From NCBI RefSeq assembly GCF_000427465.1, contig NZ_KE386497.1:190162-254161 (forward strand): a stretch of 64,000 bases of DNA, given 5' to 3'. Positions 37,582 through 46,215 of this stretch are shown here, piece by piece. Source of the DNA: Sinorhizobium arboris LMG 14919 (GTDB lineage Bacteria; Pseudomonadota; Alphaproteobacteria; Rhizobiales; Rhizobiaceae). The notes beneath the pieces were generated by a model, which was not told the origin of the DNA, did not search any database, and saw only the letters and a program-made list of their open reading frames with translations. A program made the position numbers and the translations under genes. The stretch's first letter is position 1, and each line of letters opens with the position of its first letter.

Positions 37582-37996
37582 GCGAATCCTCCCCATTATT
37601 CTTTCTCCCGACATCGCGACCGAGTCGGTGACCAAAACAAGCGTACGCTATGGGTATTATTGCAAGATTGCAATAACCTAATATTGCCAAACGTGAATAC
37701 GCTGTGGTAGAAATGAAATCGGCTAGAGGAGGCCGCATGGTTAAGGTCCCCTTCATATTCAGCCCGCCTTGATGCGGACAAAGCGATGGCTCGAGAAGCG
37801 CGCGTTGAACATGTGCTCCGAAATGCGCATGTTTGGCCACGGCGCGTAGCCATGCTCTCTCCAGGTGACATAGATGTGAAGCCAGTAATAACGTGCACGC
37901 TTGAATTCGAAGGCAGTGTCGAGAATTGAAATCGCCGCATCTCCACAATGGCGAAGTGGAGATGCAAATTGCTTTGCCCAGGAGAGGAGATGCCAG
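37582..37996. promoter_or_regulatory. Second duplicated control region
   Basis: Nearly identical to 33531-33945, including the palindrome TTGCAAGATTGCAA at 37660-37673 and the gntR remnant. It leads into the first codons of a second ATPase copy. Confidence 0.65.
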
Positions 37997-38015
37997 TTGG
38001 CTCAGGTCACCGTTA
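37997..38015 (+). pseudogene. ATPase copy 2, first codons before the IS630 insertion
   Basis: TTGGCTCAGGTCACCGTTA corresponds to the first six codons of the ATPase at 33946. The frame is then interrupted by an IS630 element and resumes at 41771. Confidence 0.75.
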
Positions 38016-38028
38016 GAGTTTGTCAGAT

Positions 38029-38974
38029 TTAGGTTGAAGCATATCCTGCATGCCTCAGATAGGCGGCGCATTCGTGCGGGCTGAAGGCTTTGAGGACTTC
38101 GCCGACGCGCCTCCATGTCGCGTCGACGCTACGCTCGTCGGCCTTGCGCAGCAGGGTCTTGAGTTTGGCGAACATCATCTCGATCGGATTGAGGTCGGGG
38201 CTGTAGGGCGGCAGGAAGAACAGATGGGCGCCGGCGTCGCGGATGGCGTTGCGCGCCGGCTTGCCCTTGTGGCTGCCGAGATTGTCGAGGATGACGATAT
38301 CGCCGGGACTGAGAGTTGGTGCCCAGGCATTGCTCGACCCAAGCGGTGAAGGCAACCCGTTGATCGGGCCATCGAGCACGAAGGGTGCGACGATGCGGTC
38401 GTGACGCAGCCCGGCGAGGAAGGTCAGCGTCTTCCAATGGCCATGCGGTATTCTGGCGAAAAGCGGCTGGCCGCGCTGACACCAGCCGCGGGTGCGCGTC
38501 ATGTTGGTTTTGACCCAGGTTTCGTCGACGAACACCAGGCGGCGCGGATCAAGTCGATGTTGATGGTTCTTCCAACGGCTTCGGAAGCGCGCCACCTTCG
38601 GCCTGTCCTGCTCGCTGGCGATCAGCGTTTTTTTTAAATGTCTTGCCTTCGCGGCGCAGGAAACGCCAAACGGTGTCATGAGAGACATCGATCCCGGCCG
38701 CCTTAAGATCGGCGGCAAGCGCCCGCACCGTCCAATCGGTCTTGACCGCCAGCCGGCGGTGAACCGCATCGGCCGCCGCGCCCCGCAGCATCGGTTTGAC
38801 ATGGCCACCCATCTTGGCCGGCGCCAAACCGCGGCCGGACCGGTCGAGCTGGCCGATCCGCACCGCCGTCGCCGCCGATATCCCGAAGCGCAAGGCGGCC
38901 GCCCGCACCGTCATGCCTCCGGCCAGAGCGGCGGCGACGCGCTGGCGTAAATCCAGAGAAAGAGGTCGCGCCAT
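38029..38974 (-). CDS. IS630-family transposase, two frames (possible programmed frameshift)
   Basis: The first frame, from ATG 38974 (MARPLSLDLRQRVAAALAGG), gives the HTH part; it runs into a run of eight A at about 38629-38636 and the second frame takes over as KTLIASEQDRPKVARF. The second part has the DDE residues: VFVDETWVKTNMTRT, VILDNLGSHKG and PPYSPDLNPIEMMFAKLKTL. A net +1 shift in the A run would produce the full protein, a known expression mode in the IS630 family. Confidence 0.8.
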
Positions 38975-39087
38975 CATTGCTGGCCTCCTCACCAGCAATG
39001 ATCTTCATGATGTGGACGCCCCCGCACCGACCGTCTGCAGCTATGATTGCTGACGGGGCCTGCGCAGCGATAAGAGGAGCATTTACA

Positions 39088-40109
39088 GTGAAGATCACAA
39101 CCATTGGACTCGACCTGGCCAAGAGCGTGTTTCAGGCGCATGGCATCGATGAGACAGGCAAAACCGTGCTGGTGAAACGGCTGCACCGGAAGCAGATGCT
39201 GCCCTTCTTCTCGAAGCTGCCACCCTGCCTCATCGGGGTGGAAGCGTGCGGAACGGCGCACTACTGGGCTCGCACGCTCGCCGCGATGGGGCACGAAATC
39301 AGGCTCATCCCCCGTCCTATGTGAAGGCCTATGTCAAACGCGGTAAGAGCGATGCGCTGGATGCTGAAGCAATCTGCGAAGCCGTTCAGCGCCCGACGAT
39401 GCGATTCGTGCCCATGAAGACGGTGGAACAGCAAGGCATTCTCATGACCCACCGCGCCCGAGCGCTGCTCGTTCGCCAGCGCACGATGATCGCCAATGCG
39501 TTGCGGGCGCATCTGGCAGAGTTCGGTCTTGTCGCCAATCCCGGTGTCGCCAATCTGGCGAAGCTGGCGCAGCAGGTCCTGTCTGACGGGGATGGCTTGC
39601 CGTCTTATGCCCGCACCGCGCTGGATATTCTGATCCGGCAGATCATGACGCTTAGCGATGAGATCACAGCGCTGGATCAGCAACTTCTCGCTTGGCATGC
39701 CGACAGCGAGGCCAGTCGCAGGCTTACCGCTATCCCCGGTCTCGGTGTGATCACGGCCACAGCTGTCGCCGCCACCGTCACCGATCCCGATCAATTCCGC
39801 TCGGGCAGGCAATTTGCCGCCTGGCTCGGCCTGACGCCGCAACAGCATTCGACCGGAGGCAAAACGCAGCTCGGCGGCATCTCCAAGCAAGGAGACCGAT
39901 ACTTGCGCAGATTGCTCGTTGTCGGCGCTACCGCCGTCATCCGGCACACGAAGGACAAGGCAACGCCCATGGCGAATTGGATCAGAAAGCTCTTGGAGAA
40001 AAAGCCGTTCAGGCTGGTCTCCGTCGCGCTCGCCAATAAGCTCGCGCGGATCGCATGGGCCGTTCTGACGCGGAAGGAAGCTTATAGGGCCCACGAGATG
40101 ATCGCCTGA
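39088..40109 (+). pseudogene. IS110-family transposase, one-base frameshift
   Basis: GTG 39088 starts KITTIGLDLAKSVFQAHGID. The protein is normal up to GHEIRLIP, where CCCCGTCC has one C fewer than expected, giving a stop at about 39322; the rest (SYVKAYVKRGKSDALDAEAI to LTRKEAYRAHEMIA) continues in another frame. All family motifs are present (VEACGTAHYW, IPGLGVITATAVAA, KTQLGGISKQGDRYLRRLL). A recent inactivation or a sequencing error. Confidence 0.8.
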
Positions 40110-40361
40110 GTTCAATCCCAGACAACCCGAATTGGTAACGGCAGTCGATGATGTGTAACGATCGAGCCAATGGTAAGGCCAACCCGTCTGATTCAATGCG
40201 CTTCAATCGCGCGCCATCTTGATCAGGGACCTCACCGGCGGATTTCCATCAGGGCCAGCGGTCGAACTTCACACCGCACAAACAGGCCGGACATATGAAA
40301 GCAACCGATCAAACAATCCCGACAAAGGGCCCTTGCCATAGGGGGTGTCCACATATGAACG

Positions 40362-40610
40362 TATGGCCCGCCCCATCCGCAAGGGTTTTTGAAAGTAGCT
40401 CTGTTCAGTCTGCGTCAACGTATCCGGTCTCGGGATCTTGTCCCGGCCAAGATGGAGATCCGCGCAGCCTGGTCCTCATAATCACACCGGCCTCGATCGG
40501 CCGTTCAATGGTTCAGGTTTCCAGGCTACCGTTCGACTGTCAGGCCATCTTCTTCTCACCACCCGCAGATTATCGCGACCATCAGATCAGCATCCGATGA
40601 TCTCCTATTT
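40362..40610 (-). ncRNA. Candidate IS110 3' guide-type RNA
   Basis: Non-coding sequence downstream of the transposase, sharing blocks with 29361-29588 and 31357-31608 (read on the minus strand: ATCTGCGGGTGG, GATGGCCTGACAGTCG, CTCCATCTTGGCC, GAGACCGGATACGTTGACG). Such conservation outside the gene fits a guide RNA. Confidence 0.45.
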
Positions 40611-41636
40611 CTACGCCGCAGCGATCGCCGGATCGAAGCTACGCTCCTTGCGCAGCATCGCCCAGACGATACGTGCGAGTTTGGCCGCCAGCGCGACGAC
40701 GACGATGTTCTTGTGCGCCCGTTCCAGCAGACCACGGGCCCATCGGCCCAGCGGCGTATCCTGAGCCATGATGCGCGGCAGGACTGCGCGAGCACCATGG
40801 ATCAGGTTTGCTCGCAGGTAGCGGTTGCCGCGCTTGGATATGCCGAGCAGCCGGGGCTTGCCTCCAGTGGTCGCCTGCCGGGGTGTGAGGCCGAGCCAGG
40901 CGGCAAGATCACGACCGCGCCCGAAGCTTGCCGCGTCGCCGACCGCGGCAACAAGTGCGGTGGCATTGATGACCCCGATACCGGGGATCGTCGAAAGGCG
41001 ACGGGCCGCTTCGTCGTCACGCGCCATCCGCACGAACTCAGCATCGAAGGCGGCAATCCGTTCATCAAGGCTGCGCCACTCGGCGCGCAGGTCCTCGACC
41101 AGCAGCCGCATGCGCGACGACAGCCGGGAATCGTCCTCATCGGCGAAAAGCCCAAGCACATCTTCCAGCTTGCGCCGGCCCTGGGCAACGACGATGCCGC
41201 GCTCCAGCAACAATGCGCGTAGGTGGTTGATCAGCGCCGTGCGCTCCGCCACCAGGCGCGAGCGCGCCCGATGCAGCGCCTGGATGTCCGATTGCGCCTC
41301 GCTCTTCACCGGCACAAACCGCATCGTCGGCCGCGTTGCGGCTTCCGCGATCGCCTCGGCATCGTGGTCGTCGTTCTTGTTCGCCTTTACATAGGGCCGC
41401 ACATATTCCGGCGCCATCAGCCGGATCGTGTGACCCCTGGCACCAAGTACCCGCCCAAGGTGATGTGCACCGCAGCAGGCTTCCATCGCCACAATGCAGG
41501 GCTCCATCTTGCCGACGAAGTCCGCAACACCATCACGCCGAAGGCGACGGCGCAGAACCACGGCGCCGGTCGCGTCGAGCCCGACGAGGCTGCAGACGTT
41601 CTTGCCAAGATCAATTCCGAGCACAAATATCGACAT
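40611..41636 (-). CDS. IS110-family transposase
   Basis: 341 residues from ATG 41636 ([20 protein letters not shown]), preceded by GAGAGGAA. DEDD residues in [20 protein letters not shown] and [14 protein letters not shown]; Tnp20 part [14 protein letters not shown] and [20 protein letters not shown]. Intact, and likely able to move related copies. Confidence 0.9.
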   Translation of the reverse strand: MSIFVLGIDLGKNVCSLVGLDATGAVVLRRRLRRDGVADFVGKMEPCIVAMEACCGAHHLGRVLGARGHTIRLMAPEYVRPYVKANKNDDHDAEAIAEAATRPTMRFVPVKSEAQSDIQALHRARSRLVAERTALINHLRALLLERGIVVAQGRRKLEDVLGLFADEDDSRLSSRMRLLVEDLRAEWRSLDERIAAFDAEFVRMARDDEAARRLSTIPGIGVINATALVAAVGDAASFGRGRDLAAWLGLTPRQATTGGKPRLLGISKRGNRYLRANLIHGARAVLPRIMAQDTPLGRWARGLLERAHKNIVVVALAAKLARIVWAMLRKERSFDPAIAAA

Positions 41637-41770
41637 CGGTCCGTTCCTCTCTCGTTCCAAACAGAGCAATCCTAACGGATCGCGCTCCAGAGAGGGGCGG
41701 GCCATCCCATAATCACAATCGCTGCAAAAAGGGAATCCCGGTGCGATTCAGCTTAAAGCTGACCGACTCT

Positions 41771-41947
41771 AGGAACATCGTCAAGCGCTACGGAAGCGCC
41801 CAAGTCATCCATGGCGTGAATGTCGACATTGCAGATGGCGAGTTCGTCATCCTAGTCGGCCCATCCGGGTGTGGCAAATCCACCTTGTTACGCATGATTG
41901 CCGGTCTCGAATCGATATCGGGCGGTGAGATCCGCATCGGCGGCCGG
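41771..41947 (+). pseudogene. ATPase copy 2, remaining N-terminal part
   Basis: [20 protein letters not shown] to GGEIRIGGR matches residues about 7-65 of the ATPase at 33946, including Walker [13 protein letters not shown]. It ends abruptly at GGCGGCCGG where inverted nucleoside-hydrolase sequence begins (GTCGCGCCTGGGAAGG). Inactive. Confidence 0.85.
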
Positions 41948-42232
41948 TCGCGCCTGGGAAGGGCAGAAAGCGCCGCTCGGTCATGCGTGTAGGGGACGGA
42001 GGAACCGACCGCCATGTGGGTCGGCAACCCCGTGAGATAGCTTAGCTGCGCAATGCCGCTGGCGTCCGGACTACGACCTGGAGGGATCATCGGTCGGGAA
42101 GTCGACCAGTACGCCGCCGAGCTCGGGTTGACCCGATGCCGCAAGAGCATAGACGCAAGCAAGGTCCCAGTGATCGTCCGGATCGCTATAGGGACGGAAC
42201 AGGTCGGTCTGGTGAACCAACCTTATGGTCAT
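41948..42232 (-). pseudogene. Nucleoside-hydrolase-like gene, copy 3, truncated
   Basis: From ATG 42232 (MTIRLVHQTDLFRPYSDPDD) it follows the full copies for about 95 codons, with a frameshift at about 42090 (near DDPSRS), and is cut at 41947 at the junction with the ATPase fragment. It directly follows permease 2 (15 bp), which shows the original gene order: binding protein, permease 1, permease 2, hydrolase. Confidence 0.8.
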
Positions 42233-42246
42233 GCAAATCCTCCTCG

Positions 42247-43098
42247 TTATTCTTTGACGCCCGACATAGCGACCGAGTCGGTGAAGGAGCGTTGGAAGCC
42301 CAGCAGGATGACTGCAGGGATGAGGCTCAGAATGGTCGACGCCGCGAAGATCTGGCCATAGTCGCTGCTGTACTGCCCCACCATCAGACCGAGGGTAATC
42401 GGGGCGAGGAACATGTCTTCGCGCGTTGTGACCAGAAGCGGCCAGAGATAGGCCTGCCATTGCCCATTGAAGAGGATGAGCCCGGCGCCGATGAGAGCCG
42501 GCCGTGAAAGCGGCAGGAAAATCTGAAAGAAAATTCTTAGCCAGCCGGCGCCGTCGACTTGAGCCGCTTCAATCAACGAACGCGGTATGGCAAGGAAGAA
42601 CTGCCGCAGTAGGAAGATGACTATGCCGTTTCCCACGAAGGGCACAATCAATGCTACGTAGGTGTTTTGCAGCCCGCCGCGCGCGAAGATGGCCGACAAC
42701 GGGACAGCCACAACCTCCTCGGGAACTAAAAAACTGAAGACGATGAGTGCGAAGACGACTTCGCGACCGCGCCACTGCATTGCACTCAACGCGAAGGCTG
42801 CGGCTGCGCACACCAGCAATCCCACGACCACCGTACATGCCGCCACGATGATAGAGTTGATCAATCCAGTCCGGAACGTTCCGCCGAGCGCGCTCCCAAA
42901 ATTTTCCAACGTTGGCCGTGGCGGGATAAAGGAGCCAATGGAAAGCGGATCGAGCGAGGTGAATATCTGACTACCGGGCCGGAGGCTACCTGCCACCAGC
43001 CAAGCGATCGGCAGCATAAAACCGGCGGCGACGGCGATACCGAACAGCAGCTGAACGATGCGCCTCGCTCGGGTCGAGTTTGTTTCTACGGCGCTCAT
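42247..43098 (-). CDS. ABC transporter permease 2, CUT1 family (MalG-like)
   Basis: A 283-residue inner-membrane protein with six predicted membrane segments and the cytoplasmic EAA loop EAAQVDGAGWLRIFFQIFLP that contacts the ATPase. MalG-like in length and C-terminal position. Its start overlaps the end of permease 1 by 4 bp. Its final codons (SVAMSGVKE) reappear fused to the control regions at 33.5 and 37.6 kb. Confidence 0.9.
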   Translation of the reverse strand: MSAVETNSTRARRIVQLLFGIAVAAGFMLPIAWLVAGSLRPGSQIFTSLDPLSIGSFIPPRPTLENFGSALGGTFRTGLINSIIVAACTVVVGLLVCAAAAFALSAMQWRGREVVFALIVFSFLVPEEVVAVPLSAIFARGGLQNTYVALIVPFVGNGIVIFLLRQFFLAIPRSLIEAAQVDGAGWLRIFFQIFLPLSRPALIGAGLILFNGQWQAYLWPLLVTTREDMFLAPITLGLMVGQYSSDYGQIFAASTILSLIPAVILLGFQRSFTDSVAMSGVKE

Positions 43099-44009
43099 TG
43101 TTGCTTCTCCCGCGATAGCAACCGAAACTGGATGAGGATGACGCCCATCATCACGACCATCAAGGTCAACCCCTCTGCAGCAGCCAGCGACAAATCATTA
43201 AAAAAGTAGGCCTGCTGATACACGTCGTACATGATGAGCTGTGTGCTGCCGTTAGGCCCCCCTCGGGTAAGTAGTGCTATCGGAGCGAACAGCAAAAATG
43301 CAGCCACCGTATCCGCGACGATTACGAAGGCCAACGGCCTCCGCATTAGCGGGACAGTGATGTGCCAAAGCGAAGAAAGCTTCCCAGCTCCGTCGATCGA
43401 AGCTGCCTCATGGAGGTCGCGAGGAATATCTTTTAGGCCACCGATGAGGAATATCATCCAGAAGCCGCAGCCGATCCAAGAGCTCATGACGGTGATCGAC
43501 ATTAGTGCCTGGTCTGGCGATGCGAGAAACGGTTGGGCACTCACCCCGACAGACCTCAAGAGCGCGTTTGCCAATCCTTGGGGGCGGTAGGCAGCGCCCC
43601 ACAGTATGGCGGCGACGCTCGATGGGATCAAAACCGGCAGAAACACCAAGACTCGCAGGAGCGAGATAACCCGCGAGTTTTCGACAAACAGCAAGGCGAG
43701 GCCGAAAGCGACTACCGTCTGCAGTGGCACGGTCACTACGACAAAAGTCAGGGTGGCCTGCATGGTCTTGGCAAAGTTCGGCGACGCGAAGAGAAACTCG
43801 AAATTATCGAGCCCCGCGAATTCCCCGTCGGGGCCGGAGAAGCTTTGCTGAACGAGCCAGCCCGCTGGCAACAAGCGAAACGCGATGAGACCCACTAGAG
43901 CCGGCGCGAGGAAGAGGAGCGGCGCTATCGCCGCTCTCCATTTTGAAAGTCGACGAATTATGGGTGCAGCCCTCACAATCCGTTTCTCATAAGCCGTCAC
44001 CATGGCCAT
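43095..44009 (-). CDS. ABC transporter permease 1, CUT1 family (MalF-like)
   Basis: A 304-residue inner-membrane protein: cytoplasmic N terminus, six predicted membrane segments and the EAA loop EAASIDGAGKLSSLWHITVP. Forms the channel with permease 2. Starts 5 bp after the stop of the binding-protein gene, so the three are one operon. Confidence 0.9.
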   Translation of the reverse strand: MAMVTAYEKRIVRAAPIIRRLSKWRAAIAPLLFLAPALVGLIAFRLLPAGWLVQQSFSGPDGEFAGLDNFEFLFASPNFAKTMQATLTFVVVTVPLQTVVAFGLALLFVENSRVISLLRVLVFLPVLIPSSVAAILWGAAYRPQGLANALLRSVGVSAQPFLASPDQALMSITVMSSWIGCGFWMIFLIGGLKDIPRDLHEAASIDGAGKLSSLWHITVPLMRRPLAFVIVADTVAAFLLFAPIALLTRGGPNGSTQLIMYDVYQQAYFFNDLSLAAAEGLTLMVVMMGVILIQFRLLSREKQQ

Positions 44010-44014
44010 CGCTG

Positions 44015-45307
44015 TTAGCGCCCGATCCGCTTGAAACTACGCTCTAGTTCGCTTTGAAGCTGCGTAAACGTCTGAACGGCATCACTTCCGTTGCGAATAT
44101 CACTCCACGCACGCGTGACCAGCTCTTCCAACTGGAGATATCCCAAGGACCGGGGTCGACGGATAGCGGTGTTATTGGTTTCGTATTGGATCAAAGTATC
44201 GATGCCCTGAAGATTGGGATGTTGCTGGGCGACGCCTTTCAAGAACTCGGCCTCAGCGGCCATGTTCGCGCTGAGATTGCCTTCTCCCCTGGCGGAAGCT
44301 CGCGCACCTTCAGTGTTCAAGCAGGTGTATTCCAAAAACCTCAGAGCCAGGTCGGTATTGGCGCTGCCCGCCGCCACGCCCAGATGCCAACTCTCGGATG
44401 GCGTCACGGCTTTGCCACCGGCAAAGTACGGATGAGGCGCCACTCCATACTCAAGACCCTCGGCTGTGTCGAAATCGGCGATCAGCCAGGGACCTCCGAC
44501 AAGGAAGGCAAGCCGGCCAGCTTTGAACAGGTCGGCCATCTCATTTCCTGTCGCAGCGCGCGAAGCCACTCCATCGGCATAGAGGCTTCCGTACCATTTT
44601 CCCGCCTGCAGCCAAGCATCGTTAGCCACGTCTACGGTCAGCAGGTCGTCACCCTTGACACCTGGCCCACCGCCAAGCGACTCCGGAAGGATCTGTAGCT
44701 GGTAGTAGCGATCGACTTGCTCGAAGGCGAAGCCCGTCTCGGCTCCCGCCGCCTGCGCCTTTTTAGCAAGGTCGATGACCTTGTCCCAGGTCATGCGTGC
44801 GTCAGGTGAGGAACCCGGCGCTTCAACACCCGATTTAGCCAAAAGCTGTTTGTTGAAGAACAGGAGCTGCGTCGACTCCCACATCGGCAATGAAAGCATC
44901 TTTCTGTTGTAGGTCGCACCCTCCACATCGCTGGGGAACAGCACGCCCTTGCTCTTTTCGGCGAAGGCACTCGTTAGGTCCTTCAAGATGCCTAGCTTGG
45001 CGAACGTCGGCACATAAGTCGGGTCTACCTGGAAGACATCGATCCCGGAGTTCCCCGTCCGAAAGCGTTGAACGACAGTGTTCTGATAATCGGGGAACGG
45101 AATGCCTTCGAATGAAGGCCTGACGCCGGATACCTTCTCGAAGGCTGCGAAGAGAAGCTGATAGCGTTTCCCATCTCCGGTCCCTAAGAATCTCAGCGGT
45201 TGGCCCTGCGCCACAGCCGGCAACGGCCCAAGCAGCGGCAGCGACGACACCCCCAACAAACCGGTCATGAAGCCGCGCCGACCCAAGCGATGTTCCATTA
45301 TAGTCAT
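44015..45307 (-). CDS. ABC transporter substrate-binding protein, CUT1 family, Tat signal
   Basis: About 430 residues from ATG 45307, preceded by GGGGAGGAAACACA; the in-frame extension upstream is not needed. The N terminus HRLGRRGFMTGLLG followed by a hydrophobic stretch and PAVAQG is a twin-arginine signal peptide, so the protein is probably exported folded to the periplasm. The mature part has the extracellular solute-binding type 1 fold (PSFEGIPFPDYQNTVVQRF, WESTQLLFFNKQLL, GGPWLIADFD). Substrate likely a sugar, glycoside or related polyol; the neighbouring enzymes point to a phosphorylatable sugar derivative. Confidence 0.9.
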   Translation of the reverse strand: MTIMEHRLGRRGFMTGLLGVSSLPLLGPLPAVAQGQPLRFLGTGDGKRYQLLFAAFEKVSGVRPSFEGIPFPDYQNTVVQRFRTGNSGIDVFQVDPTYVPTFAKLGILKDLTSAFAEKSKGVLFPSDVEGATYNRKMLSLPMWESTQLLFFNKQLLAKSGVEAPGSSPDARMTWDKVIDLAKKAQAAGAETGFAFEQVDRYYQLQILPESLGGGPGVKGDDLLTVDVANDAWLQAGKWYGSLYADGVASRAATGNEMADLFKAGRLAFLVGGPWLIADFDTAEGLEYGVAPHPYFAGGKAVTPSESWHLGVAAGSANTDLALRFLEYTCLNTEGARASARGEGNLSANMAAEAEFLKGVAQQHPNLQGIDTLIQYETNNTAIRRPRSLGYLQLEELVTRAWSDIRNGSDAVQTFTQLQSELERSFKRIGR

Positions 45308-45371
45308 TGTGTTTCCTCCCCTTTCGGCGCCCCTAACAATGGAGCCGCTAACGCACACGCTAGATGTTTTC

Positions 45372-45405
45372 TTGCAAGAATGCAATAAAGTAATATTGCC
45401 AAACG
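45372..45405. promoter_or_regulatory. Divergent control region with candidate GntR operator
   Basis: Between the binding-protein gene and gntR lies TTGCAAGAATGCAA (arms TTGCA/TGCAA) followed by AATATTGCCAAACG, both kept in the duplicated control regions at 33608 and 37660. Probable site of autoregulation and control of the transporter operon by the adjacent GntR protein. Confidence 0.55.
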
Positions 45406-45446
45406 CGAAGACGGTGTAGTAACAATGACTAGGTTAAGGAGGCCGC

Positions 45447-46214
45447 ATGATTCAGCCCGGTAGAACTCCACTTCATATTCAGCTCGCCGACATTATTCGG
45501 TCTCAGATCGAGAGCGGCGTCTTCAATCCTGGCGATCAACTCCCCACCGAGATGGAGTTGATGAAGCAGCACGAGCTCAGCAGCAGCACTGTGCGACAGG
45601 CGGTGCTCACCCTTGTCGGTGAAGGCTTGCTGTATCGACGCGCTGGCAAAGGGACTTTCGTTGCGAAGCGTCACATCGGTCGGGACCTGCTTACTTTTTC
45701 AGGATTTTCGGAAGAAGCGATAGCGCGGGGATTTCGGCCGGGTACCAGGCATATGACGGTCCACTGGCGTCCAGCTGATGCCGTGGCAGCCGCACTCAAC
45801 GTGCCGGCCAACGAGAGCATCTTGACCATCGAGCGCGTGCGAACGATCGACGACGAGGTCGTGGCGGTTGAGACCGTTTCGTTCGTAGCAGCAATCGGTC
45901 GCCTCATCGAAAAGCTCGACCTTGCCGACACTTCTTTCACCGAGATTCTCGAAAAGCAACTTGGAGTGCCGCTTGCACGAGCCAAGCAGGAGATACGGGC
46001 CGGCATCGCGCGTGCAAAACTGGCAAAAGCACTCGACGTGTCCAGCGGCACCGCTGTGCTGCAAATCGACCGTACTGCCTTCGACGCGGGCGATCGAGTT
46101 ATTTACTTCTCGTCTTCGTCCTATCGGGCGGACCGCTACATTTACAGCTGCTGGATCGAGCGAAACAGCAGCTCGATCGCTCAACCTCGTCGATTGATCG
46201 ACCGGAGTAGATGA
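45447..46214 (+). CDS. GntR-family regulator, HutC/UTRA subfamily
   Basis: 255 residues: N-terminal winged helix (LADIIRSQIESGVFNPGDQL, PTEMELMKQHELSSSTVRQA, GEGLLYRRAGKGTFV) and a C-terminal UTRA ligand domain (about 85-245). A strong AAGGAGG precedes the ATG. Divergent from the transporter operon and first gene of the catabolic operon (ends 2 bp before the kinase). Likely a repressor released by the substrate or a phosphorylated intermediate. Confidence 0.9.
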   Translation: MIQPGRTPLHIQLADIIRSQIESGVFNPGDQLPTEMELMKQHELSSSTVRQAVLTLVGEGLLYRRAGKGTFVAKRHIGRDLLTFSGFSEEAIARGFRPGTRHMTVHWRPADAVAAALNVPANESILTIERVRTIDDEVVAVETVSFVAAIGRLIEKLDLADTSFTEILEKQLGVPLARAKQEIRAGIARAKLAKALDVSSGTAVLQIDRTAFDAGDRVIYFSSSSYRADRYIYSCWIERNSSSIAQPRRLIDRSR

Positions 46215-46215
46215 A

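Larger units (their letters stand above)
40350..41715 (-). mobile_element. IS110-family (IS1111-like) element, apparently intact
   Basis: Borders set by the subterminal inverted repeats ATGGCCCGCCCC near 40363 and GGGGCGGGCCAT near 41705. It holds one intact transposase and about 250 bp of 3' non-coding sequence. Same element as the decayed copy at 30390-31610. Confidence 0.75.
38016..41769. mobile_element. IS630-family element with two IS110-family elements nested inside
   Basis: Inverted ends match: GAGTTTGTCAGATTTAGG at the left and, read inward from the right, GAGTCGGTCAGCTTTAAG. A TA target duplication flanks them (GTTA before, CTAGG after), as expected for IS630. Within lie the IS630 transposase, an IS110-type element (about 39040-40340) and a second, distinct IS110-type element (about 40350-41715). 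The ATPase frame continues beyond the right end. Confidence 0.75.
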
